A stretch of DNA of 64,000 nucleotides from Kosmotoga arenicorallina S304. GTDB taxonomy: Bacteria > Thermotogota > Thermotogae > Petrotogales > Kosmotogaceae. The notes beneath the pieces were generated by a model. The model saw nothing but the letters and a program-made list of their open reading frames with translations. It did not search any database and was not told where the DNA came from. The DNA is taken from contig NZ_JFHK01000015.1 of NCBI RefSeq assembly GCF_001636545.1, positions 1 through 64,000 of the forward strand, written 5' to 3'. Shown in pieces: positions 27,381 through 37,060 of this stretch. Position numbers and translations under genes: made by a program. Numbering within the stretch: the first letter of the stretch is position 1; the number at the start of each line of letters is the position of its first letter.

Positions 27381-29945
27381 CTACACCCATTTTGCCATGG
27401 GAATAAAGCTGCTTAGCGGCATTCTTTCGGGATTTGGCACAACACGCACCGTATACGCCATTTTCCCTTCTTCCTCGACCTTGAATTTGCCACGATACAG
27501 ATATTCTCCATGGACATCCTCTTTCTCTATTTCCATAGGAAAGGTTTTGAATGCTATCATCTTTTCATCTTCATCAAATTGTGCCAGGAAAATCTCCACT
27601 TTAACCTCTTCCGGCGACAGTTCGCCCAGATAAACATTTGCAGTAATTTCAATTGATTGTCCCACACTTATGCTGCTTCTGAAACCGGCTCTCGGGATAT
27701 TAGGCTTGATCCTGATAAAATCCCAATTTTGCTTTAGTCGCTGTTTCCATTTCGAAAGAGACAAAGCTCCGCTGTAATTGTCCTTTTCTGTGAATTCCAC
27801 TGAACTCATTGCTTTTGAGTAGATCTTTTCTACATAATCAATGAGCATCCGGTGGGTGTTGAAATTCAAAGCGATGCTCTTGATTGATTCCTTCATCTTC
27901 TTAATCCAGCCCGTGGGAATTCCCTTTTCATCGGTGCTGTAATAAAGAGGGACGATTTCCTTTTCAAGTATGCTGTATATGGAAACGCTGTCTATTTTGT
28001 CCTGTAGTTCTGTGTCTTCATGATCCCTGTTATCGCCTATCGTCCAGCCGTTTTCGCCGTTGTATCCCTCAACCCACCAGCCGTCGAGGGCGCTGAAATT
28101 AACAGCCCCGTTCATTCCTGCTTTCTGCCCGCTTGTTCCGCTGGCCTCATGAGGGCGCCTTGGGTTGTTCAGCCAGACATCAACACCACTTACCATGTGC
28201 CTTGCAATGTTCATATCGTAATTTTCGAGAATCACAATACGATTTTTGAATTCTGGCATTCTCGAAATTTCGTAAATCTTCTTGATAAGGTTTTTCCCGG
28301 GGTCATCAGCGGGATGAGCTTTTCCGGCGAAGATAAACTGCACAGGCTGTTTTGGGTCAGTAAGGATTTTTTTAAGCCTTTCGATGTCTTTAAAAATGAG
28401 AGTAGCCCTTTTATAAGTGGCAAATCTTCTTGCAAAGCCAATGGTTAATATATTTTCAGGTAAGATATCTTCAACTTCCATGAGATCCTCTATTGTCTCT
28501 CCAAGCCTGAGTCTCTGCCTTCTTAACCTGCCGTGCAGGAAAGTGCGCATCCGTCTTTTAAGTTTCATGTGCACTTCCCACAGTTCTTCATCGGGTATAT
28601 CATCCACATGTTTCCATACTTCGGGTGAAGAAACATTTTCATGCCAGTTTTCAGGGAAATAACGGTCGAAAAGCTCTTTCAAGTCTCTGTTCAGCCAGGT
28701 CCATATATGGACTCCATTCGTGACGTGGCCAATGGGAACCTCAGGTTCCGGAAAATCGGGAAATACATGGGTCCACATGCGTCTTGAAACCTTTCCGTGT
28801 AACTCGCTCACGCCGTTCGAAACGGCGGATACCCTTAGTGCCAGTACAGTCATGCTGAAATGCTCATGGCCATCTTTGGATTTTTCGATTCCGAGGTCAA
28901 GGAATTCTCTTCTGGATATATTCAATTTTGACCAGAAATCATTGAAATACTTATCGATGAGGTTTATTTCAAAAACATCGTTGCCAGCGGGTACTGGAGT
29001 GTGAGTTGTGAAAACATTGCCCGCTTTAGTGGCTTCGACAGCGCTTCTGAAGTCCATTTCTTTGTTCTGAATAAATTCTCTTATCCTTTCCAGAGTTAAG
29101 AAAGCGGCATGCCCTTCGTTCATATGCCAGATTTTAGGATTGTATCCAAGAAGCCGGAGGGCTCTAACGCCTGCTATTCCAAGAACTATCTCCTGTTGTA
29201 TTCTCGTTTCCCTGTTGCCACCATAGAGTTGTGAGGTAATTTTCCTGTCCTCGGGGTCGTTTTGAGGAATATCAGTATCAAGAAGGATAAGGGGGGTTCG
29301 GCCGACGTTTGTCTGCCATATTTTCACCCAGATACGCCTTTCGGGGAAGTCCACTTTTACGTAAATTTCCTCTCCGTCATCATCAAAAGCGGGCTTTATA
29401 GGGAAATCCTCAAAATCGTATTCAGGGAATTCGGCATGCTGCCAGCCCGTCTTGTCAATAGTTTGCTTAAAATATCCGTGCCTGTAAAGGAGACCAACAC
29501 CAACGAGATTCAAGCCCAGGTCGCTGGCCGTTTTTAAATGGTCACCAGCGAGTATTCCCAACCCGCCAGAGTATATGGGGAAAGATTCGTGAAGTCCGTA
29601 CTCGGCACAAAAATAGGCTATTTGCTTATCGACTTTATCCTGGTAATTGCGAGCCATCCAGGTATCTTTGCTTCTCATATATTGTTCAAATTTTTTCACG
29701 ACCCGGTCGTAATTTTCAAGAAATTCCTTATTTTTTGAAAGCTTCTGAAGCTTGTCCTGATCAACTCTTCTCAATAGCTTGACAGGACTTCTTTTGACTT
29801 CGTACCATAAATCCTGGTCCATTTCTTTGAAAAGCTCTTCAGCATCGGGGTTCCACGTCCACCAGAAGTTGTAAGCAAGTTCCTCCAGCTTCTTAATTCT
29901 GTCAGGTAGTCGGGGAATAGCCCTCATTTTTTCGATAAAGTACAT
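27381..29945 (-). CDS. glgP: Alpha-glucan (glycogen/maltodextrin) phosphorylase
   Basis: The 854-residue GT35 phosphorylase releases glucose 1-phosphate from alpha-1,4-glucans. The N-terminus (LEELAYNFWWTWNPDAEELF) is that of the TIGR02094 subfamily found in thermophiles. The pyridoxal-phosphate Lys lies in TSGQKAGMNG. ATG 29945 follows GGAGG by about seven bases; a reading to 29984 has no support. A possible promoter lies in 29946-30090, not clear. It feeds sugar phosphate into glycolysis. Confidence 0.94.
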   Translation of the reverse strand: MYFIEKMRAIPRLPDRIKKLEELAYNFWWTWNPDAEELFKEMDQDLWYEVKRSPVKLLRRVDQDKLQKLSKNKEFLENYDRVVKKFEQYMRSKDTWMARNYQDKVDKQIAYFCAEYGLHESFPIYSGGLGILAGDHLKTASDLGLNLVGVGLLYRHGYFKQTIDKTGWQHAEFPEYDFEDFPIKPAFDDDGEEIYVKVDFPERRIWVKIWQTNVGRTPLILLDTDIPQNDPEDRKITSQLYGGNRETRIQQEIVLGIAGVRALRLLGYNPKIWHMNEGHAAFLTLERIREFIQNKEMDFRSAVEATKAGNVFTTHTPVPAGNDVFEINLIDKYFNDFWSKLNISRREFLDLGIEKSKDGHEHFSMTVLALRVSAVSNGVSELHGKVSRRMWTHVFPDFPEPEVPIGHVTNGVHIWTWLNRDLKELFDRYFPENWHENVSSPEVWKHVDDIPDEELWEVHMKLKRRMRTFLHGRLRRQRLRLGETIEDLMEVEDILPENILTIGFARRFATYKRATLIFKDIERLKKILTDPKQPVQFIFAGKAHPADDPGKNLIKKIYEISRMPEFKNRIVILENYDMNIARHMVSGVDVWLNNPRRPHEASGTSGQKAGMNGAVNFSALDGWWVEGYNGENGWTIGDNRDHEDTELQDKIDSVSIYSILEKEIVPLYYSTDEKGIPTGWIKKMKESIKSIALNFNTHRMLIDYVEKIYSKAMSSVEFTEKDNYSGALSLSKWKQRLKQNWDFIRIKPNIPRAGFRSSISVGQSIEITANVYLGELSPEEVKVEIFLAQFDEDEKMIAFKTFPMEIEKEDVHGEYLYRGKFKVEEEGKMAYTVRVVPNPERMPLSSFIPMAKWV

Positions 29946-30093
29946 CGAAGGACCTCCTTCCAGAGTATAAAGATCGCATAACAATTATAAATCAAAATGA
30001 GCCAAAAATCCATGATATAAAAGCTTATTCGGGAATAATCTTGGATATTGGTTGAAAATGCGGATTTTCGCAAGAAATGAATCGGGAAAGCTT

Positions 30094-30120
30094 AAAAAAA
30101 GGAGAGCCAGAGCTCTCCTT
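30094..30120 (-). terminator. Terminator after the S1 protein gene
   Basis: On the minus strand AAGGAGAG, loop CTCTGG and CTCTCCTT are followed by a run of seven T (plus-strand A run at 30094-30100). It lies just after the S1 gene stop. Confidence 0.85.
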
Positions 30121-30125
30121 ATGAA

Positions 30126-30491
30126 TTATCTCTTTTTTATTCCTCGCTTTTTATCGAGTCTTCTTCTGTAATCAGAAATCTTTCTGGAACTGTCTTTTAA
30201 AAACTTCGAAAGCTTTCTTTCAAAATCTTTGTCCAGGTTCTGGTCTTCGTTACCCGATTCTCCCAGGTCTTTGATGGAAAGCTCCCATTTTCCATCGCGA
30301 GTGGTACCCACGACCTTCACCTTGACCTTTTGCCCTACCTTGAGATGATCATCGATGTTCTTTACGTAACTCTTGGAGATCTTGGAGATATGAAGGAAAC
30401 CCTGCTCACCACCTTCCAGCTCTACATGAGCCCCAAACTTCATTACAGCGGTGATCTTTCCTTCAACAATGTTGCCAACTTTCGCACTCAC
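30126..30491 (-). CDS. S1-domain RNA-binding protein (YugI/GSP13-like)
   Basis: The 121-residue protein has an S1 fold at about 1-75 (VGNIVEGKITAVMKFGAHVEL, GFLHISKIS) and a basic C-terminus (RRRLDKKRGIKKR). GSP13-like proteins bind 30S ribosomes or mRNA. GTG 30491 is preferred because TTGGAGG precedes it by seven bases; a reading from TTG 30515 would start inside that site. It follows rpmE on the same strand. Confidence 0.85.
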   Translation of the reverse strand: MSAKVGNIVEGKITAVMKFGAHVELEGGEQGFLHISKISKSYVKNIDDHLKVGQKVKVKVVGTTRDGKWELSIKDLGESGNEDQNLDKDFERKLSKFLKDSSRKISDYRRRLDKKRGIKKR

Positions 30492-30532
30492 ATTCCTAAC
30501 CTCCAATGGTTTCAAATATAATAAGTGACAAC

Positions 30533-30742
30533 TCAGTAGTTGTCGCCGTACTTGTTCTTGAATTTCTGTACTCTTCCCTCAGTATCTACAATAAGGGAAC
30601 TTGTATCGCCTTTATAGAAAGGATGACAATTGGAGCAAAGGTCAATTTTTATGTCCTCGCGTATTGACCAAAACTTGTGTTCTGCCCCACATGTGCATTT
30701 TACCGTAACAAGCTTTAGCTCGGGATGTATACCTTTTTTCAT
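30533..30742 (-). CDS. rpmE: 50S ribosomal protein L31
   Basis: The 69-residue zinc-type L31 has [14 protein letters not shown], the CTC zinc pair, [10 protein letters not shown] and the C-terminal [10 protein letters not shown]. It lies in the protuberant central region of the 50S subunit and bridges the subunits. The zinc-binding Cys residues are intact, so the copy is the C+ form. It is driven by a consensus promoter at 30784-30812. Confidence 0.96.
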   Translation of the reverse strand: MKKGIHPELKLVTVKCTCGAEHKFWSIREDIKIDLCSNCHPFYKGDTSSLIVDTEGRVQKFKNKYGDNY

Positions 30743-30783
30743 CGGGCCTTCACCTCTTCAATAGTTTAATTTTACGAAGTTCA

Positions 30784-30812
30784 TTATATCATATGCTTGA
30801 GATACTGTCAAA
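30784..30812 (-). promoter_or_regulatory. Consensus promoter for rpmE
   Basis: Read on the minus strand, TTGACA (plus 30807-30812) is followed 17 bases later by TATAAT (plus 30784-30789). Both boxes are perfect, and rpmE starts about 42 bases downstream. Confidence 0.85.
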
Positions 30813-30879
30813 GGAATGTAGTAATATAAGGTAAAAAATCTGTATCACCGCTATTATCCCACTAAAAAGGTGTGATTGC

Positions 30880-31848
30880 ATGAAAATACTCAAACAAGCG
30901 CAAGAGAAGCTTTATGAAGAAGGTTTTTTTTCATATTATGAAGCCAGAAAGCGCGAAGTGATGAAAGTTTCTTACATATTGAGAAGTGCCCGGTCTGAAA
31001 AGGCTATCCATTTTTTGAAGAAAGAACTCGGCGAACTGAAAATATTGGATACAGGCGATGCTTTTAGCTTCCTTATAGAAATACTTGCCGAAAAAGGCAG
31101 ACCTCTTGAGGAAAAGGTAAAATTCGTTGCAGAATTGAGCGAGTCGGAAATATTTGAAGTTTTAAGGTTGCTTTATTACATATATCCCTTTTCATATCCA
31201 CCGCTCCCGCAAAACGCCAAATGGACAAGCCTTGATGAGTATTTCCGCTGGACAAAAGAATGCGATGCTTTTTTAGGAAGTGTCTTCGAAAACTATATAA
31301 TGCTCGAATGTGCTCTTAACTTCAAAAAGTTACCCATTCCTTATGATCTTCCTGCTTTTTTGAGGAGCATCGAGCTGAATGATTTGAAAAAACTGAAGGA
31401 AGGGCGCAATAAAATAAAGCAGCTGAACGATGATGCAAAAAGAAAAATGAAGAAGTTGAAATACTCTCATCCTTATGTGCGTGCTGTGCTCTTTGCAAAA
31501 AGAACTATCCCGATTGTTATAGATGGCAGCAATATTATATACTCTAAATCTGATTTTCCCGATTTGAAAAACATCACCAGGCTTTTTGAGCTCTTTGCAC
31601 GTTCATCGCCAGTATATTTTCCATACCGTATTATATTTGATAAAAATGTGCGGTATAAAATCAAAGGGAGCCAGCAACTTGAACTCGAGAAGTTATTGTA
31701 TTTACCACATGTAGAACTTTATTCCCCAGCTGATGACAGGATCATCCAGCTCGCAAGAAGCTTGAATGGGCGTATTCTGAGCTACGACAGATTTTTAGAA
31801 TATGACATTGAAGGTATAGAAATAATCAAACCGGAGGATTTAGTATGA
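30880..31848 (+). CDS. Zc3h12a/NYN-like ribonuclease candidate
   Basis: The 322-residue protein has a helical N-terminal half (about 1-205) with no known family. The C-terminal half looks like a PIN/NYN nuclease: IVIDGSN (Asp at about 212), IIFDKNVRY, ELYSPADDRI and a terminal LSYDRFLEY, giving the acidic residues in order. Such proteins cut RNA in a metal-dependent way. The stop overlaps the queA start as ATGA. The activity is inferred. Confidence 0.7.
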   Translation: MKILKQAQEKLYEEGFFSYYEARKREVMKVSYILRSARSEKAIHFLKKELGELKILDTGDAFSFLIEILAEKGRPLEEKVKFVAELSESEIFEVLRLLYYIYPFSYPPLPQNAKWTSLDEYFRWTKECDAFLGSVFENYIMLECALNFKKLPIPYDLPAFLRSIELNDLKKLKEGRNKIKQLNDDAKRKMKKLKYSHPYVRAVLFAKRTIPIVIDGSNIIYSKSDFPDLKNITRLFELFARSSPVYFPYRIIFDKNVRYKIKGSQQLELEKLLYLPHVELYSPADDRIIQLARSLNGRILSYDRFLEYDIEGIEIIKPEDLV

Positions 31849-32858
31849 AGACAGCTGATTTTGACTTTGAATTGCCAGAGGAACTAATAGCACAGGAACC
31901 AATTTTACCCAGGGATCATTGCCGTTTATTGGTAATAAGGCGGAACTCGGAGGAATTTGAACACAAGAGATTCTTTGAAATAAAAGATTTTCTAAGGAAC
32001 AACGATCTTTTGGTGTTGAATGACAGCAGGGTAATCCCCGCAAGGCTTTTCGGAAAAAAAAGCACGGGAGCGAAAGTAGAAGTTCTCTTGATAGAAAAAC
32101 TGAATGATGGCATCTGGAAAGCCATAGTAAAACCGGGATCCAAAATAAAGAAAGGAAGTACCTTGATTTTTAATGAATTGAGTTGCAAGGTAATAGATCA
32201 TCTTCCTGACTCCACAAGAATTCTTGAATTCTGTGAACCCGATGCAGAAGAAAGAATCCGCAAAATCGGGAAAATGCCTATTCCTCCATATATAAGAAAA
32301 TATCCAGAGAATCCGGAACTATATCAAACTGTTTATTCAAAAATCGAAGGCTCTGTTGCTGCACCAACAGCGGGGCTTCATTTCACAAAGGAACTGCTCA
32401 CCGGTCTTCAGGATAAAGGTGTAAACATCGCTTATATAACATTGCATGTTGGAATAGGAACATTCAGGCCGGTAAAAGCTGAGAAAATAGAAGAACACAA
32501 AATGCACGAAGAATTCTTCACCATTTCGAGAGAAACGGCAAAGAAGATAGAGGAAACCCGCGCAAAGGGCGGAAGGATAATCGCAGTAGGAACGACTGTG
32601 GTCAGAACCCTCGAATCTGTTGCCCGGAGTGATGGCCGTGTTTTGCCAGAATCTGGATACACAGATATCTTCATCTATCCGCCTTACAAATTCAAAGCCA
32701 TCGACGGACTGATAACCAATTTTCATTTACCTCGATCTACATTGCTCATGCTTGTTTCAGCTTTTGCCGGAAAAGAGAAGATATTAAAAGCTTACAAAGA
32801 AGCAGTCAAAGAGAAGTACCGCTTCTTCTCCTTCGGTGATGCGTGTCTGATTTTGTAA
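31845..32858 (+). CDS. queA: S-adenosylmethionine:tRNA ribosyltransferase-isomerase
   Basis: This 337-residue QueA is of normal length. It has LPEELIAQEP near residue 8, RDHCRLLV, SRVIPARLFG, EGSVAAPTAGLHFT (shared signature) and IDGLITNFHLPRSTLLMLVSAFAG. It adds the cyclopentenediol precursor from SAM to preQ1 at tRNA position 34. It is translationally coupled to the NYN-like gene. Its stop abuts the convergent AI-2E family gene with no gap. Confidence 0.96.
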   Translation: MKTADFDFELPEELIAQEPILPRDHCRLLVIRRNSEEFEHKRFFEIKDFLRNNDLLVLNDSRVIPARLFGKKSTGAKVEVLLIEKLNDGIWKAIVKPGSKIKKGSTLIFNELSCKVIDHLPDSTRILEFCEPDAEERIRKIGKMPIPPYIRKYPENPELYQTVYSKIEGSVAAPTAGLHFTKELLTGLQDKGVNIAYITLHVGIGTFRPVKAEKIEEHKMHEEFFTISRETAKKIEETRAKGGRIIAVGTTVVRTLESVARSDGRVLPESGYTDIFIYPPYKFKAIDGLITNFHLPRSTLLMLVSAFAGKEKILKAYKEAVKEKYRFFSFGDACLIL

Positions 32859-34295
32859 TCACACTCTATTGAGAGTAGGCCTGATAAAATGCTCCCAGAA
32901 CTTTTTCAGGATAATTGCCAGAGGTGCGGCTATGAAAGCACCTGCTACTGAAAAGAGCTGTGCCATTATTATTATCATCACTATTATAAGCACGGGGTTT
33001 ATGCGCGTATATCCCTTCATTAACTTCAGGAATACTATGAATGCAACTGTGTGGATGGTCACAAGGAAGACCAGGAGAAAAACAAGCGCTATCCAGTTCT
33101 GCCCCGAAACTACAAGAAGGAATAACGGGATAAATTCAAGCACAACCCCCACGATTGGTATCAGGTTTGTTATGGCTGCCCACACACCCATAAGCAAACT
33201 GTAATCAAGCCCGAGAATCTTGACCATGATTCCCACACTGATACCGGTTACCAGCGCAACAAGAATTATTGCCACCACATAACGTTCGAGATTTCCATAA
33301 GTGTCTTTGAGAAAGCGCTTTGCAAGACCTCTGGAAGATCCGGGATATATTTCTGGCAGGTGCTTCTTGAAATCACCAAAATAATAGCCAAGATACACAG
33401 TCCCGATGATCACGAAGAACATAACTGAGAATGTCGCTGAAACAAGTGAAGGCAGTTTTTCGAGAAAGGCAGTGAGGTATTCTCTGAATTTCAATTGGAC
33501 CTCTATCAGGATGTTTCTTATACTCGACATAATCTGCGCCTTTCTCTCTTCAATTTCTTCAAGTTTTGTATCATCTTCATTTTTGTTCTCATCTTTTTTT
33601 ATCAAACTGTCAACTAACCATCCAAATGTTGATCGCCAGTTTTCCTCCGACTTGAACCCGGAGGTCCTTTCCCAGATTTTATCTGCCAGACTGGTGGCGC
33701 TGCTGGAGAATTTTTCGTGACTTGAAATTATCCGTGTGATTTCTTCTTTTTCCAGTTCTTTTTTCTTTACCGGGAGAATTACGGCAAACTTTCCCTTTGC
33801 GATATCCTCTACCGGTAGATCTTCGAACGAGGACAGTTCATATTCTGTAAAATATGAGAGCAAATCTTTTTTTAAGGCGTTTAATTCTTCATCACTTATA
33901 GTGTTTTCCTGTTTGTGTTCACTGAGTATGGTATCTAAGCGGAATTCTATTTCAGGGATGCTGAGTTCAGCACTTTTATCGGAAGGAAAGAAATTCAAAG
34001 CAGTATAATAAAAGCTGGAAGCCTGATTGGCAATGGGCTGAAATAAGAATACTACAATAAGTATCAGAGTGAGATAAAGCGCACCAAGCCCCAGCGCAAT
34101 GGCAATCCAACGTTTGACTTTCAACTTTGAGGTGGCAAATTTGATCCATGGCTCAACGAGAAATACGATCGCTATCGTTATGATAAAGATTGCAGAGATT
34201 GTTGCAGAAATCGTTAAAAGGAAAAAGGCGACCAGAAAATATACGATGGTGAAAATCATGACCAGAAATCTTGGAGACTTCAATAGATTCTTCAT
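32859..34295 (-). CDS. AI-2E transporter family (UPF0118) permease
   Basis: The 478-residue protein is longer than typical family members (~340-380). Two N-terminal helices are followed by a large charged region (about residues 110-285), rich in E and K, then the conserved membrane block. GVWAAITNLIPIVG and the late AGAFIAAPLAIILKKF are family hallmarks. Members export AI-2, ions or other solutes; the cargo is unknown. The start is coupled to the upstream asparaginase stop. Confidence 0.85.
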   Translation of the reverse strand: MKNLLKSPRFLVMIFTIVYFLVAFFLLTISATISAIFIITIAIVFLVEPWIKFATSKLKVKRWIAIALGLGALYLTLILIVVFLFQPIANQASSFYYTALNFFPSDKSAELSIPEIEFRLDTILSEHKQENTISDEELNALKKDLLSYFTEYELSSFEDLPVEDIAKGKFAVILPVKKKELEKEEITRIISSHEKFSSSATSLADKIWERTSGFKSEENWRSTFGWLVDSLIKKDENKNEDDTKLEEIEERKAQIMSSIRNILIEVQLKFREYLTAFLEKLPSLVSATFSVMFFVIIGTVYLGYYFGDFKKHLPEIYPGSSRGLAKRFLKDTYGNLERYVVAIILVALVTGISVGIMVKILGLDYSLLMGVWAAITNLIPIVGVVLEFIPLFLLVVSGQNWIALVFLLVFLVTIHTVAFIVFLKLMKGYTRINPVLIIVMIIIMAQLFSVAGAFIAAPLAIILKKFWEHFIRPTLNRV

Positions 34296-35290
34296 TGCTG
34301 ACCTCCTTTGGAATGCAAAAAATATTCCCTGATATTCTCTATATCCTTTGTGAGGCCCATAATAATCATCAGCTTGATTCTTGCCTTTTGAGAAGAAAGC
34401 CCTGGTGCAAAAATGGCACCGGCCTTTTCAAGCTGCAATCCTCCGCCTTTGTATCCATAAACGCCTAACACCCTCCCTTTGAAGCATCTTGAAGTTATGA
34501 TTATGGGAATGTTAGCTTTGACCAGGTTTTCGATAACATCCGCTACTTTCGGTGGCACATTGCCGCGCCCGAAGGCTTCAAGAACAATACCCTTGAATCC
34601 CATTTTTGGAAGGCTTTCCAGAATTCGCCCATCGTCGCCGGTAAAGGTTTTGTAAAGAGCCACCTGTTCTTCTATCTGACTCACTTCGATGGTTTCCCTT
34701 TGAAGGGGCTTACGATAGAAAATAATTTTGTCTTCATCGACTATCCCCAGGGGGCCATATCCCGGCGAATCAAAAGTAGCTACATTGCTGGTATATGTTT
34801 TTGTAACCTCACGAGCCGCGTGAATTTCGTCGTTAAGACAAACCATGGTTCCCATATCTATACTCATGGGGTTGGTTGCTACCCTGACAGATGAGACGAC
34901 ATTTCTAGGCCCATCTGTACCCAGCTCATCAATGCTCCGCATAGCAGCGGTACAAATTACGGGTTTATCGCTATTTACTGATAGGTCTAAGAAATAAGCG
35001 GTTTCTTCCAGTGTATCTGTGCCGTGGGTTATAACAACACCTGCGATGTCATCTCTTTTGAGAAGGGAGTTAACCAGAGATGACAGTTTCCACATGATTG
35101 CCGGAGAAACATGCGGACTGGGAAGGTTTGAGAATTCGAGGTGCTCTATCATGGCTATCTCTTTTAATCGGTCTATTTCGGTGATATTCCTGTTAGCCGA
35201 GAGTGCAGGAACTGCCCCACCGGTTTTTGGGTCTTTTGTCATAGCTATTGTGCCACCGGTAGTGATAAGGGCTATTCTTTTCAAATTCAT
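34292..35290 (-). CDS. ansA: L-asparaginase
   Basis: The 332-residue enzyme hydrolyses asparagine to aspartate and ammonia. TGGTIAM (catalytic Thr near residue 12) and THGTDTLEETAYFLD hold the two nucleophile/base sites; the ALITTGGTI start and lack of a signal peptide suggest cytoplasm. It follows a radical SAM gene by five bases and overlaps the AI-2E family start by four bases. Confidence 0.92.
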   Translation of the reverse strand: MNLKRIALITTGGTIAMTKDPKTGGAVPALSANRNITEIDRLKEIAMIEHLEFSNLPSPHVSPAIMWKLSSLVNSLLKRDDIAGVVITHGTDTLEETAYFLDLSVNSDKPVICTAAMRSIDELGTDGPRNVVSSVRVATNPMSIDMGTMVCLNDEIHAAREVTKTYTSNVATFDSPGYGPLGIVDEDKIIFYRKPLQRETIEVSQIEEQVALYKTFTGDDGRILESLPKMGFKGIVLEAFGRGNVPPKVADVIENLVKANIPIIITSRCFKGRVLGVYGYKGGGLQLEKAGAIFAPGLSSQKARIKLMIIMGLTKDIENIREYFLHSKGGQQ

Positions 35291-35295
35291 CCCTC

Positions 35296-36924
35296 CTATA
35301 TAACCACACCTATTTTTTTCAGGAGTGTACAGATATCCTCACCCAATAACCGCTTTACATCCTCCCACGAAACAAAGGGGCGATGCAGTAAGATATTCGT
35401 TGCCCTGTGCCTACCGATACCCGGAATGCTCTCGAGAAGCTTCATATCCATGGAGTTTAGATTGCTTTTCAAAGGAATGCCTGTTACAGAACGCGCTCCG
35501 TGCGCTATTACCACCATGTCCATCGGCTCATCAAAGGGAGCATAACTTCCGACAAGTATCGGATACGTTCCAAGGGGCCTGCCAAAGGTGAGAGCCCCTC
35601 TTTTGAATTCGGGTATCACTCTTCTTATTATCGCACCAATGGGAAAAACTTTCTGAATCATTTCTTTATCTATGGTATTCCGAACATTCTTCTTGTATCT
35701 TTCAAAGGCGCTTCTATTCATTTTGGGAAGCTCAAGCTTCGATAGCGGTGTGTTTCCAAAGACCATTACCTGCCGTATATTCAGCCTTCTGATGATAAGG
35801 TCTCTTTCAAGGATTTCCTTCAAAAGGGAGAAATCGATCTCAAAAGTCTCTTTGGTAGTCCCAGGCAAGCCGTACAAAAGATTTATGCCTGGCAAAAGCT
35901 TGGGAATGCCATCGATTCTCACATTTCCGATTTCATTTACAATCTTTATTGCTTCTATTATCTCATCAGTAGTTCCGTCAATATTGTTCAGACGTCTAAC
36001 AACCGGGTCAAAACTCTCAACTCCAAATGATATTGTATCACCCACGGTGTTGTATTTAACGATACTTTCTATGATTTTTTCCGAGTGCTTTCTGTGTCTT
36101 GCAATGAATATGGGATTTCCGTTGTCTATATGAAAGACTTCCGGATTCAAGATTGCTGAAGTGCTTTGAAACAGCAATTCCACTGCCTCTGGATCTGGCT
36201 GGTCTTTTTCCCTGTCGTAACCGTAAGCAGTTACATTTGCGCTTCTACCAAATCTGATGGCCTTTGCCCCAACTGCTTTCAGTGCTTTTAACTCGTCCAC
36301 AATGCCCGCAAGGTCACGACTTTTGAAATTTCCATAAAGAAGGGATTCTGTGCAAAAAGAGCAGAAATTATCCCTTCTTTCACAACCGCTTGAAATATCA
36401 AATTCCACTATTATGTTTGGATATCCGGGATGCTGGGGTAAAATGCCGGCACCGAGTTTGTAAAATTCATTCATCAACTCATAATAGCCCCTGCTGTTGA
36501 TATCTATGCCAAGGAAATCAGCCAGATCCAGTTCGTTTCTAAGAAGGGCATCTGCCTTTTCAAGCGAAATTTCCCGGGCTTTTCGACCACCTTTCAGGGA
36601 ATACCCTGCCACGATAGGGCCTTCGACTATTTTTGTGGGATTATCGTTCAACAGAAGGAGCTTCTCAAATTCGCTGAGGCTTGCAGGCGTTCCTCCTGTA
36701 TAATGGCCCGGTGTGGTCAACCCACCATGAAGAACAAGATAATCATAGGTGTCAAAAGAGTCCCACAACCCTTTTTCTCGAATGGTATCTATCGTAAAAT
36801 AATCTACATCGATGCCTCTGGAATAAAAAATTCCAGCTATTGCCCTGACGCGCTGAGAAATGTAAGGCGGTACACCAAGAGCAGCAGGTTCATCAATATA
36901 CCCATCTATTAAAGCGGCTTTCAA
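35296..36924 (-). CDS. Radical SAM protein with C-terminal helix-hairpin-helix
   Basis: The 542-residue protein has a cluster motif C-x6-C-x2-C (CERRDNFCSFC), not the common C-x3-C-x2-C, then TIM-barrel sequence with LLPGINLLYGLPGTTKET. At the C-terminus, LLESIPGIGRHRATNI is a helix-hairpin-helix for DNA or RNA binding. Function is unknown; archaeal relatives exist. TTG 36924 with AGGAG about nine bases upstream is preferred over ATG 36945, which has no site. Confidence 0.85.
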   Translation of the reverse strand: MKAALIDGYIDEPAALGVPPYISQRVRAIAGIFYSRGIDVDYFTIDTIREKGLWDSFDTYDYLVLHGGLTTPGHYTGGTPASLSEFEKLLLLNDNPTKIVEGPIVAGYSLKGGRKAREISLEKADALLRNELDLADFLGIDINSRGYYELMNEFYKLGAGILPQHPGYPNIIVEFDISSGCERRDNFCSFCTESLLYGNFKSRDLAGIVDELKALKAVGAKAIRFGRSANVTAYGYDREKDQPDPEAVELLFQSTSAILNPEVFHIDNGNPIFIARHRKHSEKIIESIVKYNTVGDTISFGVESFDPVVRRLNNIDGTTDEIIEAIKIVNEIGNVRIDGIPKLLPGINLLYGLPGTTKETFEIDFSLLKEILERDLIIRRLNIRQVMVFGNTPLSKLELPKMNRSAFERYKKNVRNTIDKEMIQKVFPIGAIIRRVIPEFKRGALTFGRPLGTYPILVGSYAPFDEPMDMVVIAHGARSVTGIPLKSNLNSMDMKLLESIPGIGRHRATNILLHRPFVSWEDVKRLLGEDICTLLKKIGVVI

Positions 36925-37060
36925 TCTATCACACTCCTCATGCAAAATGATATCATCATAAGGTTACGCCAATGAAAAGCCGACTATTAATTAATTATTC
37001 ACAACGCTTGCGCATATTTGAGTGTATAATAACAACAGTAACTTTTAGGAGGGAATGGAC

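Noticed and set aside
33406-34008. Plus-strand Ser-rich reading frames
   Set aside because: They are antisense to the AI-2E family gene and reflect its charged insert.
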